A DNA stretch of 64,000 nucleotides from Clostridiales bacterium Firm_14 (GCA_001604135.1 LVAT01000009.1:222414-286413), one strand, 5' to 3'. Shown: positions 33,962 through 42,825, counted from the stretch's first letter. Numbers and translations: made by a program. The notes: generated by a model not told the origin, from the sequence alone.

Positions 33962-34392
33962 TGCGCGAAAAGATAGGCAGCTTCCTGATCGAACTATGCT
34001 GCGTATATACGATAATCTCAGTGGCCGGAGCAATAGTAAACATCATCTGCAAAACAGAAACGAACAACCTTAATGTCATTGTCATGTTCATAACATGCCT
34101 TGCTGCGACATTTGTCCTGTTCCTTCACAAGCTCTTTGACAACGTCAGCCCCCTGGTCATGATCATCGCCCAGTTCCTCATCGCGTGCGCTGTTGTGGGA
34201 CTGATACTTCTGATAATAAGCGTCACGATATCGCCCATATCTCCAAAAGGATGGTTCGAATTCTACAGATCGTTCGTGATACCTTATATCGTCTTTGCAG
34301 CATTCTATTATTACCGTATTTTCTCTGAGACCAAAAAGCAGGATGAGCTGATCCGCCAGATCCAGGAGAAGGCCGGAGAAAAAGCAGAATAA
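33961..34392 (+). CDS. DUF3021 four-helix membrane protein
   Basis: A 143-residue membrane protein with four hydrophobic segments (about residues 8-28, 38-56, 65-88 and 103-120) and a charged cytoplasmic tail (TKKQDELIRQIQEKAGEKAE). This matches DUF3021, the usual partner and likely inhibitor of LytTR regulators. The start at 33961 overlaps the LytTR stop (TGATG); a frame open further upstream is that gene in another frame. Confidence 0.85.
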   Translation: MREKIGSFLIELCCVYTIISVAGAIVNIICKTETNNLNVIVMFITCLAATFVLFLHKLFDNVSPLVMIIAQFLIACAVVGLILLIISVTISPISPKGWFEFYRSFVIPYIVFAAFYYYRIFSETKKQDELIRQIQEKAGEKAE

Positions 34393-34400
34393 AAGACTCA

Positions 34401-34433
34401 TACCGCCTATTTCCACAACCGGAAAGGGCGGTA
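34401..34433. terminator. Symmetric hairpin between convergent genes
   Basis: TACCGCC (34401-34407) and GGCGGTA (34427-34433) form an outer stem with an inner TTTCC/GGAAA stem. It sits between converging genes. No T tract follows on either strand, so termination is inferred from position. Confidence 0.45.
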
Positions 34434-34465
34434 CGGATCATCTTTGCAGGATATTAAGGCAGGCG

Positions 34466-35137
34466 TTATTTGTGTCTCTTTCCGTAGTCATCCCTGATCT
34501 CGGCAAGCATTTCTTCGGAGTCGAAGGCAGCGCCCATGGCCTTTGCGGATTCGGCTTTTCTCGCGCGGGAGACCATCTTGGACATGATCTTGTAGTTAAG
34601 GGCCGTTCCGGCACCGTCGCACTCGTAGGTAACCGCATGGTTCCTATCTACGCCGAAGTTATTCGCAACGCTTACTGCATCCATGTTGGCACCTAAGAAG
34701 ATGAACTCCCAGTGATACTTTTCCTTCTGCCTTTCGACCATCTTCTTGACCTTGTCATAAGTGTACTGTCTGCTGGAATTCTCCATGCCGTCTGTCGTTA
34801 TGATGAACAGGGTCTTCTCCGGAACGTCCTCTTCCCTTGCGTATTTGTGGACGTTGCCGATGTGATGGATAGCACCGCCTACAGCATCAAGGAGCGCTGT
34901 GGAGCCTCTAACGAAATACTCCTTTTCAGTGATGGGTTCGATCTTAGAAAGGGGCACTCTGTCGTGCAGAACTTCAGTCTCATTGTCGAAAAGAATGGTC
35001 GAGATAAGTGCCTCACCTTCTTCAGTCTTCTGCTTTGCGATCATGGAGTTGTAGCCTCCGATCGTGTCCTTCTCCAAGCCTCCCATTGAACCGCTTCTGT
35101 CCAGGATAAATACGATCTCTGTTAATCCCTTTTTCAT
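34466..35137 (-). CDS. VWA-domain protein
   Basis: A 223-residue cytoplasmic protein that is almost entirely a von Willebrand factor A domain. The metal site is canonical: FILDRSGSMGG (residues about 10-20), with GSTALLDA and TTDGMENSS supplying further ligands. No signal peptide or helix. Similar proteins occur as single genes in Clostridia; the binding partner is unknown. GAGG precedes the start. Confidence 0.87.
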   Translation of the reverse strand: MKKGLTEIVFILDRSGSMGGLEKDTIGGYNSMIAKQKTEEGEALISTILFDNETEVLHDRVPLSKIEPITEKEYFVRGSTALLDAVGGAIHHIGNVHKYAREEDVPEKTLFIITTDGMENSSRQYTYDKVKKMVERQKEKYHWEFIFLGANMDAVSVANNFGVDRNHAVTYECDGAGTALNYKIMSKMVSRARKAESAKAMGAAFDSEEMLAEIRDDYGKRHK

Positions 35138-35253
35138 TTTGTTTTCCTCGCTTTCTTCCCGCTGTTATTCCGTCAGCGGATGTTTTATTGTGGCTTCAGT
35201 ATAGGAGGATTTAAGGGACGTGAGGTCGCATGGGAAGCGACATTTTCGGGGCC

Positions 35254-35287
35254 AAAAAGCCCCGCGAACTTAAGTGTTCACGGGGCC
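35254..35287 (-). terminator. Terminator of the sigma/anti-sigma operon
   Basis: On the minus strand GCCCCGTGAACACTTAA folds onto its complement (CGGGGC at 35281-35286 with GCCCCG at 35259-35264, plus an inner GAAC/GTTC stem) and ends in TTTTT. Confidence 0.85.
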
Positions 35288-35341
35288 ATTTCTATTCCGT
35301 CACCCGAAGGATATCAATGCGTGATGTCAGAGCTTGGAAAA

Positions 35342-36307
35342 TCAGAGCTTGGTAAAATCGATGCTGTCTACAAGAGCCTGGATGTCTTCTTTCGAATAGT
35401 CATGTTCGTTCAGATCATAATCGAAGGAATTGATGTTTATGGTTACGAAGCTGTTTTCGAGGTTGGCCGTAACGATCCATTTCTTCATGCCGAGACTGTT
35501 TTTGCCTATGGCGATGGTAACTGTAACGCCGCTCTTTGTCGTATATTCATACTCCTCGTAGTTGGCCTTGTTTCCGATATTGAGGTATGTGGTGTCGAAA
35601 TAACCTCTCATGCATCTTCTGATCTGGAAATTCATGCCGCTGCAAGTTGCATCCAGCTGGAATGTTCCGTCGTCGTACATGTAGCCGCCGCCTTCAAAGT
35701 CGCCGGAGAATATATCGCCGTACTTTTCCTTAACGATCTTCTCATCACAGTCGGTCATGTTTTCATGAAGCTTGAGATTATATTTAGACGTAATCTCGTT
35801 CATCTTATCGACCATCTCCTGTGACCAGACGAGATAGCAGCTGTACTCTTCAAACGGATCTACGCCTGTGCGCTTGATCTCCGCGTCGTGTGCTTCCAGG
35901 ATCTTCCTGTCGCGGTCGTAACTGTCTTCGAATTTTATCCACTCCGCGGTAGCCTTGTATTCGGGCGAATCTGCATATCCCACTACGGAAATGAACTCGC
36001 GTTCGGGCAGTGAATACTTAATGTCTTCTTCGATCGAAGGGCTCCAGGAACTCTTGCCGAAGGATAAGCCTCCGAGACCGCCGGCAAGCGCTGCATAAGC
36101 GGTAGCTCCGAGTGCTGCAACGACTGCGACGGCAATGCCGAGGGTTACAAAACCCTTCTTGGAGCTCTTCTTCTCCGTATAGCCATATTGATTTATCTTC
36201 ATCTTAGTCAACTCCTTTATCCTTTCAGAGGAGACGACGTTCTGTTCTTCAAGTTCTACTGAAGAATCTTCGATGTTGTTCATTAATTCACGAATATGTA
36301 CTTTCAT
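35342..36307 (-). CDS. Probable transmembrane anti-sigma factor
   Basis: A 321-residue protein: a cytoplasmic N-terminus of about 50 residues, one membrane helix (about residues 53-75, VTLGIAVAVVAALGATAYAA) and an extracytoplasmic domain of about 245 residues with Cys residues near 159, 186 and 220-231. It follows the sigma factor and overlaps it by 20 bases, the standard arrangement of an ECF sigma factor and its membrane anti-sigma partner. The extracellular domain is the likely sensor; no family was recognised for it. Confidence 0.72.
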   Translation of the reverse strand: MKVHIRELMNNIEDSSVELEEQNVVSSERIKELTKMKINQYGYTEKKSSKKGFVTLGIAVAVVAALGATAYAALAGGLGGLSFGKSSWSPSIEEDIKYSLPEREFISVVGYADSPEYKATAEWIKFEDSYDRDRKILEAHDAEIKRTGVDPFEEYSCYLVWSQEMVDKMNEITSKYNLKLHENMTDCDEKIVKEKYGDIFSGDFEGGGYMYDDGTFQLDATCSGMNFQIRRCMRGYFDTTYLNIGNKANYEEYEYTTKSGVTVTIAIGKNSLGMKKWIVTANLENSFVTININSFDYDLNEHDYSKEDIQALVDSIDFTKL

Positions 36308-36854
36308 TCAGATCGTCTCCTTTCGAATTATTGCTGAGGATCACCCGGAGTCTCTCGCGTCCGCGCCTTAGTTTGGTCTTGACCGTGGACTGGTTCATCT
36401 GCATTTGTTCTGCGATCAGCGACACGCTTTGACAGTAGTAATAAAACCTTAAGAAGATCTCTTTGTCCGGCTGGGGCATCGCGTAGACGGCTTTGCGCAC
36501 GGTCTCGTCCTGCTCTTCCTGGGCCAGTCTGTCAAATTCAGAATCGTCATCTAAGATAAGAATGTCCTCGTCCAAAGGTAGGTCTGAAGCTTTGTCCCGC
36601 AATTTCTGCATGGAAAGGCTCCTCGCCACGCGGCTCAAGTAACCTTTAAGGTTTAAGGGATAGAGTTTTTCCGCAGACTGCCACAAAGTCACGAACACAT
36701 CAGACGTTACTTCTTCAACGTCCTCATGGCTCATTGAACCCTGCAGTATGTTATTTACTACGGTTCCCACGTAAGCACTGTACTTGTCGATAAACCATTC
36801 CAGTGCTTCCCCGTCGCCTTTTTTAAGTAAAGCCAGCGCCTTTGCGTCGTTCAC
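36288..36854 (-). CDS. ECF-type RNA polymerase sigma factor
   Basis: A 188-residue sigma-70 family protein. Region 2 (about residues 20-85, EDVEEVTSDVFVTLWQSAEK) and region 4 (about 125-175, SLIAEQMQMNQSTVKTKLRR) are clear. The start is put at GTG 36854, eight bases after GAGG; the GTG at 36863 lies too close to that site. It would direct transcription in response to the membrane anti-sigma factor encoded just after it. Confidence 0.88.
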   Translation of the reverse strand: MNDAKALALLKKGDGEALEWFIDKYSAYVGTVVNNILQGSMSHEDVEEVTSDVFVTLWQSAEKLYPLNLKGYLSRVARSLSMQKLRDKASDLPLDEDILILDDDSEFDRLAQEEQDETVRKAVYAMPQPDKEIFLRFYYYCQSVSLIAEQMQMNQSTVKTKLRRGRERLRVILSNNSKGDDLNESTYS

Positions 36855-36879
36855 CCGTTTCACCTCAAATTTGTATTCT

Positions 36880-36891
36880 GAACGGCCGTTC
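36880..36891. promoter_or_regulatory. 12-bp palindrome upstream of the sigma gene
   Basis: GAACGGCCGTTC is a perfect palindrome about 25 bp before the sigma factor start, in the position of an operator in the leader. No regulator can be named. Confidence 0.3.
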
Positions 36892-37073
36892 GCCTATATA
36901 AGTGCATTTTGGTGTCAGATGGTTTCAGATTTTTCGAATATTTTTTCAAATCCTTTCGAAATGATATCACAGCAAGAGGACCCCAACGCCGCCCCCACGC
37001 CCCCGAAATGCAGGCAAATACGGGCTCTCACGCTCTTTTGCCGTAACAAAACCTCACATAAGGCAAGATTGTG

Positions 37074-37079
37074 TATAAT
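37074..37079 (+). promoter_or_regulatory. -10 box of the large solute-binding lipoprotein gene
   Basis: TATAAT lies 35 bp before the GTG start. No good -35 is visible at 16-18 bp. Confidence 0.45.
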
Positions 37080-37114
37080 AATTAAGCATATTACTCAAGG
37101 GATGGTAATTAAGG

Positions 37115-39475
37115 GTGAGATACGCAAAGAAGGCCGCAGCGCTGCTTCTGGCGTTTGCTTTTACGCTTGGCATGGCCGGTTGTAAGAAGAAAGAAGATCC
37201 GGGCAAGGAAGAGATTGCCTGGTTCGATTCCAAGACCGTAGATATTGCGCTCCCCTACAACGAATCCGAATATAACTCGCTCGTTTCCCAATTAGCCGGC
37301 ATCGTTAAGGACAAGGCCGTTGTCCATGTCAATTACGCAAAGCCCTATCCCAATGATTTCGATTATGAACATGATGACCCGACACCTTATCAGGGCGACA
37401 CGCTTGAGATCTACGATCTCGACGGAAAGCACTTAAGCACCTACAACTTAAGGAATCTGGGTTTTTCCGGCAACAGCCAGGTCAGCTTCTCGGCTGAGCC
37501 TAAAGTCTCAGGCGATACCGTCATTCTCCCGATGGATGTCTTTGACGGCAAAGGCGGCAGCAAGAGCGTGATCGGATTTTTCGATCCCGAATTCGGAAAA
37601 CTCGTTAGTAAATACGAGAGACCGATGTCGTCAGAATTTCTGGCAAACTTCATCTGTTCCGGCGGATACGGCGCTTTTGCTTACGGCAAATACGACATCA
37701 ACTGCCTTGATATCGACATCGTATACGACGGCAAGAGCTCTAAGTCGATCTCGTTTACGAGCGCCGACATCAACTGGCAGCAGACATTCCCGATGATCGA
37801 TCTGGGCGACGCGAAGGTCCTTCTGCCCTACATGAAGTCAAACTCAACAAATTGGGGGATCGACGGGTATTTCGTCATTGACTTAAGGACCGCAACCTAT
37901 GAGAAGTTCGAAGAAGACTTAAGCTGGCTCTGCAACACAAACACGATCTATTTTAATTCCTATGTCGCAAGCCTCGGCATGACCATAGCTGATGAAGACG
38001 GCTTAAGCACCGTTGATTTTGCAGGCAAGAAGACCGAGAGGCTCATCGACTACGACAAGTGCGGCGCGAACCTCTATCTTCTGAGCAGATTAAAGCTCTA
38101 CAGCAGCGAGAATGACAGATATGTTTTCGGCGGCAGCATTTACAGGGAAAATTATGTAGGCAACGAACTGATATCGAAGATCATAATCCTTGAGAAGGCA
38201 GCTGAAGATCCGAACAAAGGAAAGACCGTACTTAAGCTCGCTTCATTTGATACGCTCGACTACACCACAGCAGAAGCCGTCTGCAGTTTTAACGCTGAGA
38301 GCACCGAATACCGCGTGGTATTTGATTCCAGATACTATCTGTCGAACTTTAAGGATGACGGCAAGGATCCTGACCGGATGGCAATAAGCTTAAAGGGTCA
38401 GCAGTCGCTCTTCGATCAGCTCAAGGTGGACATACAGGCCGGCGACGGTCCTGACCTCATCATGAACGGCTCTAATTTTACGTCATCTTTCGAAGGCATT
38501 CTTTTTGCGAACCTGACAGAAGACATAAGCTATGACGGAGCCTTCGGAAATATCTTCGAAGCATCGAAAACGGCAGGCAGCCTCTATACCGTACCGCTGA
38601 CGTTCCGCGTATCGGGAATCGTCTGCGACTCCGCGTTTATAAGAGAGAGGCAGAAGGGCTTTACTTACGCGGAATACGCAAAGTTCGTATCGTCGGTATG
38701 TAACGGAAAAGATCCCATCGGAAGCAATCCCATCAACTACTTCCTCCTGTGCTACAGCCTGAAGGCAAACAATTATGTTTACGCAGGCTATGTGCCGGAT
38801 TTCAACGAGCCGGAGTTCAAGGATCTCGCGACATTCGTCAACGGCCAGGTCCATTATTCGACGCCTGTCGAGATACCTCCTGATATCGTTAATCCGATAG
38901 GTGACGACATTCATGCGGTCATTAACACATTCAGCAGCATGACTTCGTTCTTCGCATACGCAAATACAGAAAATATCGACACCGTCGTTCTCGGCCTTCC
39001 CGCCGAAGATGCAACGGGTCCTTATATCGACGTGATCAATTCTGTCGCCGTATCTTCCGCAACGAAGAACAAAGAAGGCTGCGTCGAATTCATTAAGCTC
39101 CTTCTGTCAGAAGAGATGCAGAAGAGTTATGCGAAGACAGGCTTCTCCATCCCCGTAAACGTTAATGCTTTTAACGAATCTTCGATGGAACAGTTAAGGC
39201 TCTATAACGCCGAGAGAAATCAGTACATCAACATGGGCTTCACCGATGCCGACCTGCGCAACATGGGCATGGCGCTGACAGCAAGACAGAAGGATATCAC
39301 GACCTTCGAGAACGTCATCCGTTCCGCAGAAGTCTCTTACAGATACGATCCTACAGTCGCTTTGATCCTTCGCGAGGAAATGGCGGCATATTTCGCAGGA
39401 CAGAAATCACTGGCACAGTCGATCCCTGTTGTCAACGACAGAGTCCGCACATATCTGGCTGAGCAGACCGGCTGA
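37115..39475 (+). CDS. Large lipoprotein: propeller-like domain fused to solute-binding domain
   Basis: A 786-residue lipoprotein starting at GTG 37115 (AAGGGATGG upstream) with lipobox MAGC (Cys near 23). Residues about 30-390 show repeated beta-strand blocks of the kind DLDGKHLSTYNL, suggesting a beta-propeller. Residues about 405-780 resemble family 1 extracellular solute-binding proteins (ISLKGQQSLFDQLKVDIQAG, GPDLIMNG, GSLYTVPLTF, GCVEFIKLLLSEEMQKSYAK). Typical binding proteins have only the latter part (about 400 residues). No ABC permease or ATPase gene adjoins, so it may be a sensor or use a distant transporter. Confidence 0.8.
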   Translation: MRYAKKAAALLLAFAFTLGMAGCKKKEDPGKEEIAWFDSKTVDIALPYNESEYNSLVSQLAGIVKDKAVVHVNYAKPYPNDFDYEHDDPTPYQGDTLEIYDLDGKHLSTYNLRNLGFSGNSQVSFSAEPKVSGDTVILPMDVFDGKGGSKSVIGFFDPEFGKLVSKYERPMSSEFLANFICSGGYGAFAYGKYDINCLDIDIVYDGKSSKSISFTSADINWQQTFPMIDLGDAKVLLPYMKSNSTNWGIDGYFVIDLRTATYEKFEEDLSWLCNTNTIYFNSYVASLGMTIADEDGLSTVDFAGKKTERLIDYDKCGANLYLLSRLKLYSSENDRYVFGGSIYRENYVGNELISKIIILEKAAEDPNKGKTVLKLASFDTLDYTTAEAVCSFNAESTEYRVVFDSRYYLSNFKDDGKDPDRMAISLKGQQSLFDQLKVDIQAGDGPDLIMNGSNFTSSFEGILFANLTEDISYDGAFGNIFEASKTAGSLYTVPLTFRVSGIVCDSAFIRERQKGFTYAEYAKFVSSVCNGKDPIGSNPINYFLLCYSLKANNYVYAGYVPDFNEPEFKDLATFVNGQVHYSTPVEIPPDIVNPIGDDIHAVINTFSSMTSFFAYANTENIDTVVLGLPAEDATGPYIDVINSVAVSSATKNKEGCVEFIKLLLSEEMQKSYAKTGFSIPVNVNAFNESSMEQLRLYNAERNQYINMGFTDADLRNMGMALTARQKDITTFENVIRSAEVSYRYDPTVALILREEMAAYFAGQKSLAQSIPVVNDRVRTYLAEQTG

Positions 39476-39477
39476 TG

Positions 39478-40662
39478 TTACCCCAAAAGAGGTTCGTCGT
39501 GCTCGTACAAAGCGAGATTGATCGTCATGATCTCGTATACTTCATTCTCGATGAAATACTGCACGATTAGGTCGGTCTTGCTTGACGGCGAGAACGCATA
39601 TCCGGCGCGGCCCAGGAAATCCTTTGCCTCATCGATATTGAGCTTTAATGCGAGAACGAATCCGAGCGCCGTGCTCTTCTTCGGCTGATAGTATTTGTCG
39701 GTCCTGATCTTCGAGAAAAGCTTCCTGTCGACATTTGCGCGTTTATACACTTCGACATCCGTAAAACCCTTCTCGTCAATAAGGCGCAGCAGGCTCTCAG
39801 ACCATGTCTCAGTGAGATTCTTCATTACGTCATCAAGAGATCTCTTCTTCGCAGGTGCCGCTCCCATTGCTGCCACGGGCTCTGCTTCAGCCGGTATTTC
39901 CATCGCGTTCCGCTCTTCAGCGCGCGAGTAATTTTTCCGGTTTGTAAGGCCTCTTAAATGGCTTCTTAAGCGCGGCTTTTCTACAGGCGCTTCTTCTGCT
40001 TCTACAGCATCTTCTGCCGCTTCTTCCGGGACATCAAAAGATTCGTCCCTGCAGGCTCTATACGCTTCCGCATTAAGCGCAGCGCCGGATACAGAAGCTC
40101 CCGCGAATCCGTACTCTTCATCTGTCTTATTCTCAACATAATGCTCATCGATGTATTCGTTGATCCCGGCAAATATCCTGCCTGATAATTCGAACGATTC
40201 GTTGTCGAAAACAGCGAGCGTAATATCCATCTCGTGGTCTGCAAGAAATTCACTGAAAACCGTTGTTGCGATGATCAATGCATCTGCTTTGGGAAAGCCG
40301 TAAACACCGGTGGAAATAAGCGGAAATGCGATGCTCCCGATGTTTAATTCAACGGCTTTTTTAAGGCAGTTCTCATAGCAGCTTTTGACCGTGTCTTTCT
40401 CGCCTTTATCGCCTCCCTGCCATACGGGTCCCACGGTGTGGAAAATGTATTTCGCATTAAGGCCGAAAGCGGGCGTTACCGCAACTTCGCCTTCTTCTAT
40501 CGGGCCTATCTTCCTGCGCTCTTCGAGGAGCTTTTCCGCGCCAGCAGCCCGGTATACCGCAGCATCAGTTCCGGCCATGAAAACAGGCTCGGGATTAGCC
40601 GTGTTTACTATGGCGTCTGCCGATATTTTCGTGATGTCATTCCGTACGATCTGAAAAGCCAT
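39478..40662 (-). CDS. Macrodomain protein with C-terminal helical domain
   Basis: A 394-residue cytoplasmic protein. Residues about 1-170 are a macrodomain: DAIVNTANPEPVFMAGTDAA and LISTGVYGFPK are the ADP-ribose-binding loops. A low-complexity Ala/Glu linker (about 205-270) joins a C-terminal domain of about 120 residues (SWSESLLRLIDEKGFTDVEV, YKRANVDRKLFSKIR) that resembles a helix-turn-helix fold. Macrodomains bind or hydrolyse ADP-ribose groups. It ends two bases from the convergent lipoprotein gene with no terminator between them. Confidence 0.87.
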   Translation of the reverse strand: MAFQIVRNDITKISADAIVNTANPEPVFMAGTDAAVYRAAGAEKLLEERRKIGPIEEGEVAVTPAFGLNAKYIFHTVGPVWQGGDKGEKDTVKSCYENCLKKAVELNIGSIAFPLISTGVYGFPKADALIIATTVFSEFLADHEMDITLAVFDNESFELSGRIFAGINEYIDEHYVENKTDEEYGFAGASVSGAALNAEAYRACRDESFDVPEEAAEDAVEAEEAPVEKPRLRSHLRGLTNRKNYSRAEERNAMEIPAEAEPVAAMGAAPAKKRSLDDVMKNLTETWSESLLRLIDEKGFTDVEVYKRANVDRKLFSKIRTDKYYQPKKSTALGFVLALKLNIDEAKDFLGRAGYAFSPSSKTDLIVQYFIENEVYEIMTINLALYEHDEPLLG

Positions 40663-41032
40663 GAGTCACCTTTTCCATATTTATTCAACGTGACGTTAGT
40701 CACTTAAATTTCCTTGACGCATATATTATATCGCTTGCCTGATACTGCGTACAAAATACTGTTATTTTCAAAAGTGACAAACTTGTAAGAAATTAGTAAG
40801 CAGAATGAATGGAGCGGTTTCTTAACTAAATCTAAACTATTGCCATGAAGGAAAGAACCGGAAACAGCAAACGCAATAAAGACGGGCTTTTCGCGCATTT
40901 TGAGATCGGCTGACCCAATGTTACGCCTCATTCTGCACGAAAAATTGCCTCAATCTTAAGGAAATCTTAAGGTTTTCGACACTTCAATTTAATGAAGTCT
41001 GTGCAATAATGTGACGCGGGGAGAACAAGACT
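40663..41032. other. Non-coding interval upstream of the glycosyltransferase gene
   Basis: No gene is seen. It contains a small hairpin (GTGAC-GTTA-GTCAC near 40692) in front of the macrodomain gene, and, for the glycosyltransferase, a tandem 10-mer (40952-40972) and a possible -10 AATAAT at 41005-41010. Confidence 0.6.
40952..40972 (+). promoter_or_regulatory. 11-bp-spaced direct repeat upstream of the glycosyltransferase
   Basis: AATCTTAAGG occurs at 40952-40961 and again at 40963-40972, exactly one helical turn apart. It lies about 33 bp ahead of AATAAT, the usual place and geometry for an OmpR/PhoB-type response regulator dimer. Confidence 0.5.
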
Positions 41033-42343
41033 ATGGAAACTATCAGAATCATTAATTTCATCATCACAGCGATCTTTGCGGTCTGCTATTCGTACCAGTT
41101 TTTGTACGTGCCGGTCTCACTCTGGTTCCAGAACAGAGACAAGCGCAGAATGAAGAACGCAAGATCAGAAGCTGACAACGAGCTTTGCGAGAGACATCTC
41201 AAGCGTTACGCTGTCCTCATCAGTGCACGTAACGAAGAGAACGTAATCGGACAGCTCATCGACTCGATCAACAACCAGACATATAAGGGTGAGATCACGA
41301 CGTTCGTAATGGCGGACAACTGCACCGATAACACATACGGTGTCGCTGTCGACCACGGCGCAGTCGCATACACAAGAAGATCCTCAAAGTACATCGGCAA
41401 GGGTTATGCCATCGAGATGCTCTTAAAGCACATCAAGTACGATTACCCGCTCGGTTTTGACGGATACTTTGTTTTCGATGCGGACAACATCTTATCACCT
41501 ACTTATATCGAGGAAATGCACAAGTGCCATCTCGCCGGAAACGACGCGATCACATCATACCGTGCAACAAAGAATTACGGTGATAACTGGATCAGCTCAG
41601 GCTACGGCCTCTGGTTCCTCCGTGAGTCAATGTATCTTAATTATTCGCGCTACAGACTCGGAGCTTCTGCCGCTATCTCCGGCACAGGTTTCTTCTTCTC
41701 TGACAGCGTTCTCAATGATATCGGCGGCTGGCCTTTCCACCTCCTTACAGAGGACATCGAGTTCACGATCAACCGCGTATGCAAGGGCAGAAAGATCGCC
41801 TTCTGCAGAAGCGCAGTCTTCTACGACGAGCAGCCTACATCACTTAAGCAGTCCGTAACTCAGCGTATGCGCTGGGCAAGAGGTTATCTCCAGGTCTTCC
41901 AGAAGTATGGAAAGGATTTGATCTATGAGATGTTCCACGGTAACTTCTCCGCATTCGACATGACGATGAACATCATGCCTGCATTCATCCTTACCGCCCT
42001 CTCGATCTTATGCAACCTCGCTTACGGCATCATCGGCGCAGTCACGGGAAATGACATCATGATCGCGATCTGGTCAATGGGCGAGACAGTATTCAACGCA
42101 TGCGCCATGCTCTTCGGCCTCGGCGTCATCACGCTCATCACGGAATGGAAGAACATTCACGCGGGCACAGCCAGAAAGCTCTTCTCAGTATTCTCCTTCC
42201 CGCTCTTTATGCTCACATATATTCCAATCGCATTTGCAGCCCTCTTCGTTAACCCCGGTTGGAAACCGATTCAGCACAAAGCCACCACATCTTCTCTCAG
42301 TGCTGAATTCGCGCAAAGACAAACGAGCAGGAAGATATCTTGA
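41033..42343 (+). CDS. Membrane glycosyltransferase, family 2
   Basis: A 436-residue processive-type GT2 enzyme. One N-terminal helix (about 7-27), a cytoplasmic catalytic domain with VLISARNEENVI, MADNCTDNT, DADN (metal-binding Asp), LLTEDIEF (catalytic Asp) and QRMRWARG (QxxRW), then about four C-terminal helices (about 305-420). This layout is that of polysaccharide synthases such as the BcsA, PgaC and NodC types. The product polymer is unknown. GGGGAG supports the start. No partner genes adjoin; a GGDEF-EAL gene lies 13 kb away. Confidence 0.92.
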   Translation: METIRIINFIITAIFAVCYSYQFLYVPVSLWFQNRDKRRMKNARSEADNELCERHLKRYAVLISARNEENVIGQLIDSINNQTYKGEITTFVMADNCTDNTYGVAVDHGAVAYTRRSSKYIGKGYAIEMLLKHIKYDYPLGFDGYFVFDADNILSPTYIEEMHKCHLAGNDAITSYRATKNYGDNWISSGYGLWFLRESMYLNYSRYRLGASAAISGTGFFFSDSVLNDIGGWPFHLLTEDIEFTINRVCKGRKIAFCRSAVFYDEQPTSLKQSVTQRMRWARGYLQVFQKYGKDLIYEMFHGNFSAFDMTMNIMPAFILTALSILCNLAYGIIGAVTGNDIMIAIWSMGETVFNACAMLFGLGVITLITEWKNIHAGTARKLFSVFSFPLFMLTYIPIAFAALFVNPGWKPIQHKATTSSLSAEFAQRQTSRKIS

Positions 42344-42351
42344 TATTAGGA

Positions 42352-42383
42352 AACGCGGTACCGTAGGGTGCCGCGTTTTTTTT
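42352..42383 (+). terminator. Terminator of the glycosyltransferase gene
   Basis: AACGCGG...ACC and GGT...CCGCGTT pair around GTAG and are followed by eight T. Confidence 0.88.
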
Positions 42384-42663
42384 GCCACAATGAGGCAGCC
42401 CTTGTTTTACACTGTGGCGTGAAGTTTTAGTCACTGTGGAGTGAGCTTTTCGAGTTCCCGGGGCTGTTTATAGTTCTTTTTCCGTCAATTAAGAATTGTT
42501 GCTTCAAATGTTGCTTCTTCTGTCCGCTTAGAAGGCAACAAATCCTTAACTGAGGATTCAGGCAGCCGCCTCTGGAAGCGGCAACAGAGTATAATCCGCA
42601 CTTGAAATCTGTAAGGTAAGCCCAATTTCTCGAAAACTGAGAAAATCAGCTACTAAGATCTTA
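42384..42663. other. Non-coding interval with palindromic element
   Basis: It includes an imperfect 22-bp tandem duplication beginning CACTGTGG (42410 and 42432), the second copy of the 65-bp element, and a GCCGC/GCGGC hairpin near 42573 that may end the feo operon. No gene seen. Confidence 0.6.
42487..42551 (-). repeat. 65-bp palindromic dispersed element, copy B
   Basis: The reverse complement matches copy A (245-309) at 57 of 65 positions with no gaps. The differences cluster in the loop and pairing is largely kept, while both terminal inverted repeats are nearly unchanged. Confidence 0.75.
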
Positions 42664-42825
42664 CTACGGGCATCTGCTCCTGCATTTCGCGCAGTCGCCG
42701 CAGCAGGATGAACCCTTCTTCTTACGGCGCACCGCAAGGATGACGGCACCTGCAACAGCAGCAGCTATGACTGCGACCAGAATGATGTCAACAGGTCTCC
42801 ACGTTATAGCAGCAAGCGTGATCAT
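42664..42825 (-). CDS. FeoB-associated Cys-rich membrane protein
   Basis: A 53-residue protein with one membrane helix (about residues 13-32), a basic stretch RRKKK and a Cys-rich tail SSCCGDCAKCRSRCP. This is the standard form of the small FeoB-associated protein. The ATG at 42825 overlaps the FeoB stop (ATGA). A longer frame upstream is FeoB in another frame. It probably handles ferrous iron or stabilises FeoB at the membrane. Confidence 0.9.
   Translation of the reverse strand: MITLAAITWRPVDIILVAVIAAAVAGAVILAVRRKKKGSSCCGDCAKCRSRCP

Noticed and set aside
35180-35824. Plus-strand open frame of 214 codons
   Set aside because: Antisense to the anti-sigma gene and its terminator.
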